Assembly (NCBI GenBank): GCA_029204225.1 | Contig: CM055101.1 | Coordinates: forward strand, 64,289,345-64,353,344 | DNA from: Diphasiastrum complanatum | Taxonomy: Eukaryota; Streptophyta; Lycopodiopsida; Lycopodiales; Lycopodiaceae | DNA: 64,000 nucleotides | Direction: 5' to 3' | In this document: positions 56,834 through 64,000 of the stretch, piece by piece | Position numbering within the stretch: the stretch's first letter is position 1 | Layout of the letters: each line of letters opens with the position of its first letter | Notes under the pieces: model-generated | The model's input: only the letters and a program-made list of their open reading frames with translations | What the model was told of the DNA's origin: nothing | The model's database searches: none | Made by a program: the position numbers and the translations under genes

Positions 56834-59519
56834 ATGGTTGGCCTCTCATCAGTGCACCAGGAGACTTTCAGTGAGTACAATAAGGCCCAGAATCCCAACT
56901 ATGTCAGAAGTTCTTTACCACAATCGCAGTTCAGATCACATTCGGATTCACAGCAGAGGCTTGGTAAAAGTACAAAAGTTCAGAAGAAAGCAGAACGTAG
57001 GATAGACAGGATCTCAAACGAAAATGAAGACGCATCTTCGGGACCAAGCTTATGCAAATCTTCATTTTCCAATCTTAACCAATTTCTGGAGTTCACAACA
57101 CCTTCCGTTCAACTTCAGTATCTGCCCAAGGTACGTATGCGCATTGATGGTCGGATTCGTTTTCAAAACTCTTCCCAAGCTTTGTGTAGTTATTCTTGCA
57201 TATTTCGTGCGATTCGTTGTTATGTATAAGTGCGAATTATCACCCTTATGGTCATTTAGTAACGTGAATCGAGCTATGCTGGTCTGATTATTTGTCGCGA
57301 TCTAAAAGAAAACTGGTTTTTTCATCAATGGCGGGCTGATGTTTTTTGGACCCGCCAATCCCCTATCTAAAGCGCATTTTCCCCCTTTTAGACACGCTAC
57401 TCTATGAGTACCAATTTCGAAAGAGGAAAACTTATGCGAATGAATTGTTGTCGGATTGGGCCTTCTTGTCAGGAGGTTAAAGCCTTTCACTTTTTACATC
57501 TAAGATGTTGTTTTGTTTACTGGCTACCGTTGAGAGTAACCTTATAGCAGTCATCTAGAATTAAAGCTTATCAGGGCTAGTATGGCTGTCTGGCTTTGAT
57601 TCTGGTAGTGAGAAGTGTTGTTCATTTCACCTCCGCTTTTTATACTTTGCAGACTTGTATGTGGGATCAATCCTCGAAAAGGTGCAGACCGTTGGAGGCA
57701 GAATCCATACCATTTTTTACTTTGGAAGATCTTTGGGATTCGTTCAACGAGTGGAGTGCCTATGGGGCAGGTGTGCCCCTGTTTTTGAAAGGGGAAGAAA
57801 GCGTAGTGCAGTACTATGTTCCATATTTATCTGCGTTGCAGCTGTATACTAGATCTGGGAACAAGTCTTGCTTGAATTCGAGGTACGTGTCAGACCTGTC
57901 TTTCAGCTTCAAATATGTCCTAACATCTTCGAAGTTTGATGCTTATGACATAGAATAATGTGCTGTGCTGTGCCTTTTGCCAAATTTTATGTTCGTGGAA
58001 CTTTGATCGCAGGAAGTTGGGTGAGGAAAGTGATGCAAGTGACAGTGATCTTAGAGATACAAGCAGTGACACCAGCAGTGATGGCGAAATAGATGGGATT
58101 TTGAATCATGAGAGCAGTCAAAAGTGCAGGACTCCTAGTTTTTGTGGTGCAAGAAACAAGTCGAACCTATCAGAGTTTTGGTGTGGACGTAGTGCAAACG
58201 CGAACCTTGAAGCTGTGATTGATGAGGAGGAAGTTTGGGAAGAACAGGAAATGCCTGGTCATCTTCTTTTCGAATATTATGAGCGAGCAGCTCCATATAG
58301 TCGAATACCCCTTGCAGATAAGGTATATGGGCATAGTTCATAAATTTGAAATTTTTTAAGCTGGCAATCTGATTACCATATTGTCTGCCTAAGTTCGTCA
58401 AATAATTGATCAGACATTTGATTCACATAATATATCTTTATTTGTGTTTTCTTGGACCTTAAAAAACTGAGGGCTTGCTCGGAATTGAGCACTTTTGCGG
58501 AGAGTGGTAGCTGCATTATTAATCTGAGTTCTTTTTGCAGATCTTAGAGTTATCACATGATTGTCCGAAATTGAAGACCCTTCGAAGTGTCGAACTTTTA
58601 CCTGAAAGCTGGTTATCAATTGCATGGTATACAACCTTTGTGCTGCATGTGTTTATGAAAAGTTTCAAATATTTAAGTCTTATGCGAATTTTACTCAAAA
58701 TCGTTTGCTGCATTGTTCCTAAATTAACCAATCTGCTGACCATTAGATTCTTATGTGTTCAGTTAATTCATTTAGATTTCTAAGAGCAAAATGAAGAGAT
58801 TGTTAAGATCTTATTGTTTGCAGGTATCCTATTTACAGGATTCCTACAGGACCTACGCTTCGAGATCTAGCCACATCCTTTCTGACTTTTCACTCACTTT
58901 CAACTCCTTTTGAAGGTACACTCTCTACATGCCATTGATGTAAGCTGTTTATGTGCCACCGCAATATAAATTTGTAGGGGATAACATTTGAGTCTCTACA
59001 ACATCAGGATCTTTTTGTAGATAATTTTGCTTAAGTTGTATGTGATGAATTTATCTCTTTATTCAGAAGAGATATTTGTTTCGAACATCATGTGCTGACT
59101 ACCCTTTTAAATTGTGCTGATTAGTAAAGACATTCAACTTCTTGACTCTAACTTGGCCTATATGTTTATGTTAAGTTGTCAGACATCTAACTTTATGGCT
59201 TATACTTTCAATTTAGCCTCACATGATATGCATGTGTTGACCTTTAGGTGCAAAAAATAATGCTGGTCATCCTGTTGAGAACAAGACAGTACATGGTAGG
59301 CATGTGACCATTGACTACAAACTAGATAAAGTCTCATTGCTATCGTTTGGTCTTGCCTCCTACAAGCTTCGAGGTGCTTTTTGGACTTCGGTTGGAAGTT
59401 CTGAACGTCGAATGGCATCGGATCTTCAGGATATTGCTGAACTTTGGCTGAAACAGCATTGTGTTCAGCATCCTGACTTTGAGTTCTTTGTTTCACGTAC
59501 TGTAACTGGTCGGCACTGA
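56834..59519 (+). CDS. DUF789-family protein, six exons, 428 residues
   Basis: Exons are 56834-57130, 57653-57882, 58013-58322, 58541-58626, 58824-58915 and 59248-59519. All introns are GT-AG, phases agree, and the sum is 1287 bases. The ATG is the first after an in-frame TGA at 56819. Residues 1-80 are a variable basic/serine-rich leader. [19 protein letters not shown] (about residue 80) opens the DUF789 domain. It continues with [35 protein letters not shown], an acidic serine-rich segment, [40 protein letters not shown] and finally [16 protein letters not shown]. This is the complete domain order of plant DUF789 proteins, whose biochemical role is not known to me. No stop or frameshift is present. 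It is the only clearly intact host gene in the window. Confidence 0.93.
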
Positions 59520-60515
59520 GTAATGGCTTGATGCTGACTGCACCATGAGTGTACCATTAGAACTGCGGCAGTTTGTGGTTGAAATGTTCAAAGTAGGTCA
59601 GTTTAGGTTATAGCAGTTTAAGTTTTGAGCCTTATTCCTTGTTTGGGAAGGAGGGGACATTCCCACTGTCTACTGTGCTTGTTGGCCATGGTATTTAGCT
59701 AGGGCCATGGTTGCTTCGTCTGCAGTCTGTACTTTTACAGTATGGCTAAGAAAGAGCAGCACTTTCAGTATGAATGCAGCTAGCATATACTCCTTGACAT
59801 TGAAAAAAGGAACAATCAGAAAAAAAAATGTGGGATGGAAGGGTCGAGGAACCTTGTAAATCTTTGTTTTTGAAGAGCCATTCAGCTTGTCCTCTTTCTA
59901 TCATAGTAAAGAAAGATGGGACATCTGCATAAGTTCCTTATCCAGGTGAAGTTGCAGAGTCGAGAATGTTCAGTTTGCAGTAAGTTCCAATCAAAGCTCT
60001 CAGCTTCTAGATTCCAGGAGGCTTCTAAGTACATGGTATCTATTCAGATTTGGGAGCTGAACTTATAACGAACATCTCCTGGCATGTTGTTGGATCCCTC
60101 ACGGCTGATTGCTGAGAAAAATGTGAAAAAAAATTCAGCAGCTTCTTTGCGCTTTTTTCCTTTGGAGTGAAGTTGTCTTGGGAGCTTGAATCTCTTGTCT
60201 GGAATGTTTTCACTGGGGTTCTTGGCTAGAGATATTGTGGGCTTAGTACTCTGACTACCTGATACTCACTGTCTCTTCCAAGATCAAATGTTTGAAGTCT
60301 ATGTTCAAAGGATGTTTTGTTGCAAGCCATTTTCAAAAGTTGATGCATTTGAGGCCTCTAAGTCAAGTTGTGGTAAAGGATAACTAGAAAATTTGGATCC
60401 TGGTTCACCATGGGGCTCTATCACAACTTCAAGAGTGGGAGTTGGTCTTCTGTTTTATTTTCCAACAGCCCGATACATTTTGTGATCCTTTGCTGGTGAT
60501 AACCTTACATATTTG

Positions 60516-60712
60516 GAAAATTTTGCAGTTTTCACTAGCAGAAAATCAAAAAATTACAATTGAACTAAGTCAGGTGCTTTGAGTTTTATATTCAAAGTGG
60601 ATCAGCTCTTGCATGTTCTAGAAAATTTTGCAGTTTTCACTAGCAGAAAAACAATGGAACTAAGTCAGGTGCTTTGAGTTTTATATTCAAAGTGGATCAG
60701 CTCTTGCATGTT
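60516..60712 (+). repeat. Tandem duplication, about 100-bp unit, two copies
   Basis: Copy one, 60516-60617, and copy two, 60621-60712, both run from GAAAATTTTGCAGTTTTCAC to GATCAGCTCTTGCATGTT. Copy two lacks about 10 bases in the middle. Otherwise they are nearly identical. Confidence 0.93.
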
Positions 60713-62960
60713 GTATGAGTTTGATTATGTTGCAGATATGATACATTTTTAACAGCAGGTGACATCATATACATTTGAAGAGTCTCAAATTTTATCTAAA
60801 TGTTAAGAGAGAGAAATATGCAACCAAAAAATCCACATGGTCTAGGGTATTGAAAGTGAGGTTTCTTTGAAATTTTCTTGCAGATTTATCTATCATCCTT
60901 GTTTTGTTGTTCGTATGTTCATGGATTTCTCAGCTATTGTATTATTGTGTGTGTTCTTCTCATTGTAACTCTATTGACTAGTTGTGGGAGAGTCTGCATT
61001 GCATCCTGTTCTTAACGGAGCATTTATGGTTGGGAGGGTCCTTGCAAACCTATCATCCTTGTTTTGTTGGTTTGTGCGTGCATATCTGTCTGTCTGTGGG
61101 GTTCTCCGTTGGGTTTTAGCAGTTGGTCTTTCTACATTGAATGTGTTGGTTTTACTGGGTCACTCATGGTTGAAAGGCAGGAAAAAATTAGACTATGAAG
61201 TTTAGAAGAGAGAATATGTGGCGCTCTCCTTTGAGTGGGATGATTTGTTAGGATAGGGGGGTTGGAAAATTTCAAACTATAAAATTCAGAAGAGATATGG
61301 GAAGCTCTCCTTTGAGTAAGATTGTTGGTAGATGATTACTGAACTCTTTTTGTATTTTTATATCTCTATTGTTTAGTACCAAAGAGATTGGCCTGACAGG
61401 TTTTACACTGTGACTTCTGAAGATACAAAATTGGGAAAAAAGGTGCTATCAATATGCTATTTTTGACATACTCTTTACATTATGATCATATCGTACCAAA
61501 AAGTTAGGCCCCAAAGGCTTTTAGACATTTATATGGAAAGAATGTAGGTACGAAATTGAGAATAGATGTTGAAGAAGTCTCAGCAATCCATTAGCTTAGC
61601 CATATTTATTGGCCTTTCATGCCTAAATACAATCTTTCTAATGAGTTCACTTGTGTGCTTGTTATAGATTATTTGCGAGTTTTTGTTTTGCAAAAGGTAA
61701 GGTGTTGCACATTATAAATTTGATTCATTCTTTATGAATTTATGCATAGACTCTCAGGTCTCTGATGATGGTAAGGATGTTGTACCACATGGTACTTGTT
61801 GTAAATGCGAGTAGGGTGATGTAAAGTAGATGAGTGGATATAAGAATGGGTGTGCTTGATTTTAGGGTTGTTGAAATATTTTTCATGTTCATGTACCATT
61901 TTTATGTCGTAAGTTATATTAAATTTGTAGGTTATATTAATTTCCCACATGTTGATGAGTTGGTGTATCATGCTTGAGGTGGGCTCGCCCACCCAAGTTC
62001 AACTCTATGATCCCATGGGTTAATTATCCCAAAAGGCATAGTTTATGTTAGATTTGGAAACTTAAGTTCAATTTTCTATCATTTAGATTACCAAGTACGA
62101 TAGTTTATGTTAAATATATTTGTCTGGTAATATGTAGAGACTTGAGATTTTTGGAAAGATACTTTTTGACACTTCTGCTAGTTAGCTTTGATTTTGTTTC
62201 ATTTAATGATTTACTATGTCGAACATTGTTCTCCATTTAGATGGGTTAGAAGGTATTTTTTAATCATGTTGATGCTTGTTGCACTTTGAGCAATGGAGGG
62301 AATGGGTGCTTTTTTTATGTAGACATATTAAATAGGCTTTTCTTGCATAAAATACAATCTTTTCAATATTTTCACTTCTGCGCATATTTGTGCAAAACGT
62401 AAGGTGGCCGCATGTAAACTCCCTACAAGGAGGACAAAACATTAAGAGTGGCAATTCCAATGTTAGTTGGTCTGGAGGTGGGACATAGAAGAAATTATTT
62501 TTGAGCTGTTTGAAATCATCATCAGTAAAGGATCTCATTGTGGAGATTATATCCAGCAATTTCTTGCATGAAAGTGGTGCTGTGGAAACCATAGCCCTCG
62601 TTTACGTGCCACAGCCACTGTCTCTTAGAAGAATCTGCAACCGGAGGTGCAAACCCAAGCACACAGGAAATTGGACACCGTAGCGGAAAAGACTGACCTG
62701 GATGCTGAGGAGCTGATCACCAAGCTCCGATGGGATTTTCCTGCAAAAACTGATTAGCTAAGCATATGCACGATACTCAAAAGGAAAACAATGTCTGTAA
62801 ACCTGCCGAAGACACATAGATCCTGGATGAAGACGAAGGAAACCAGAGCTGAAAAGGAGGCGGACCAAACAATGTTGGCCCAATATGTTGATCACCAAGC
62901 TCCGATGTTGGCTCAATATGATAGCCTAGTTAATATGACAAAAGGAGATACTAGCTAAGA

Positions 62961-63300
62961 CTTGACTCCCAGAGGCGTGAAGATCGAATCCTTGTTCCCG
63001 ATTGCCAACCAGCAAGGTGAGGTATGGTTGGAAGCCAAGTGTGTAGTAGGGAACATTGTACGTTGATTTTGTTCTCGAGTTAAAAATTGAACAAAATTAT
63101 CAAAACATATCTGGACCATACTTGACTCTCTCCGATTGCCAACCAGCAAGGTGAGGGATGGCTGAAAGCCAACTGTGTAGATAGAATTGGATATGTAACA
63201 GAAAACAATGCTCAGAGCCAAGTAGATAGGGAGCTTTGTTCGGTGATTTGTTGTCGAGTTACAAATTGAACAAAATCATCAGACATCTTTTGACTATACA
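62961..63300 (+). repeat. Imperfect tandem repeat, about 160-180-bp unit
   Basis: Units begin CTTGACTC at 62961 and 63121. Both contain GATTGCCAACCAGCAAGGTG, then GAAGCCAA-TGTGTAG, and TCGAGTTA-AAATTGAACAAA (63074 and 63254). The second unit has an insertion before the last block. Confidence 0.85.
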
Positions 63301-64000
63301 GATGACATTAATCAATACTACTATGAAAATTTGCAGTTTCTTTCTAACACAATCATACACAGCTTGTGCTGGCAGCCCTTGACTGGATTACTTTCCAACA
63401 TATAACCTTGAATGATCGTGTAAACATTTCATCTTTTCACATTGCTCGGAATAAGTGGTGATTATGGAGGGCAAAGTCACATATGATGGGCATAGTTGAA
63501 TACCTAGTACGAGGATATATATATGGCAACATAGGTTTTCTTTTTGACAAGCGATGCTTCTGGGTTTCACACTTCCGGTGCCAACTTTGTTAGATACATC
63601 TATAATATACTTGATTTCCTACTTAAGTATACATCTTGTCAGGCGTAAGTTTACATTTCTTTTTGGAGCTATTGAACATATTTATATCAGACATAATTAT
63701 TTGCTTTCAAAGGTGATCACTTCTGTTTCTCTCTTGTATATTTAAGTCTTGTTTTAGTAGATGTTAGCAATTTTATTACAAGACCTTTGAGGTTAAGGAT
63801 TCTAATGACATTTAAAGATGAAAGCTTTCAGCTATGCATGACATATCTCTCTCCATGGAGCTATGCATGACATAGCTTAGCTCTCTCCATGGAGCCATCC
63901 CTGGCATATATAGCTCTTTATTTTTGCTTCTCTTTGTTTTATATTCCTCTCCGCTAGCTACCAAGACAGAGAAAAACCTAAGGCTACTTGTTATGTGTTG

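Larger units (their letters stand above)
59520..64000. other. 3' flank of the DUF789 gene, no further gene recognised
   Basis: The 3' untranslated region starts at 59520; its end is not clear. Beyond it the DNA is AT-rich with short open frames. A segment at 62560-62960 contains somewhat coding-like phrases on the plus strand (for example AEKTDLDAEELITKL), but stops interrupt it and no family is recognised. At 63831-63896 the phrase CTCTCTCCATGGAGC occurs twice. Confidence 0.5.

Noticed and set aside
62260..62683. Overlapping frames of 110 and 60 codons on opposite strands
   Set aside because: Neither shows a recognisable domain, splice context or consistent composition, so no gene was called.

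Overview
The window looks like nuclear DNA of a land plant with a large, repeat-rich genome. The evidence is chromodomain Ty3/gypsy, Ty1/copia, CACTA and hAT elements, long AT-rich intergenic stretches, GT-AG introns, and one plant-type DUF789 gene. No bacterial operons, organellar genes, rRNA or CRISPR arrays are visible. I cannot name the species; a fern, lycophyte or gymnosperm-type genome would fit the density of decayed retroelements, but that is inference.

Region 0-12 kb is the best-resolved part. A 344-bp MITE (482-825) is bounded by perfect 8-bp target duplications. A hAT-family element (1288-11874) has 11-bp perfect inverted termini (CATAGTTGCAC) and perfect 8-bp target duplications (GTATGAAC). 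A 6.6-kb chromodomain Ty3/gypsy element (3140-9774) lies nested inside an exon of the hAT transposase, with two LTRs, a primer-binding site, a polypurine tract and perfect 5-bp target duplications (CGCGA). Both transposase and polyprotein genes are broken by stops and frameshifts.

Region 12-21 kb holds a small spliced minus-strand gene of unknown family (12.7-14.5 kb), a roughly 70-bp tandem repeat, a possible SINE head, a scrap of gypsy integrase, and a decayed CACTA (En/Spm, TNP2-type) transposase on the minus strand. The CACTA piece abuts a plus-strand, 5'-truncated gypsy fragment that ends in its own LTR.

Region 21-38 kb is a graveyard of Ty1/copia fragments. One is on the minus strand (24.2-26.7 kb) with an internal deletion that joins gag to integrase in frame. 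Two related plus-strand copies (32.4 kb and 35.4 kb) both begin at about the same point in integrase. A 3.3-kb stretch (20.9-24.2 kb) has a marked excess of G over C on the plus strand and no clear gene.

Region 38-54 kb has a first-exon fragment of an ethanolamine/choline-kinase-like gene (minus), a pol-less gypsy derivative with two gag-like modules and a 537-bp LTR, copia RNase H fragments, and a minus-strand gypsy gag-protease piece. That piece has an Athila/Tat-like primer-binding site and a 1.27-kb LTR. The region ends in mosaic minisatellites.

Region 54-64 kb contains the one gene that appears intact: a six-exon DUF789-family gene (56834-59519, 428 codons) preceded by G-box-containing promoter DNA and a CT-rich leader. 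After it come about 4.5 kb without a recognised gene, holding two local tandem duplications. The host genes and the transposons show no functional link beyond insertion; most of the window is transposon history.
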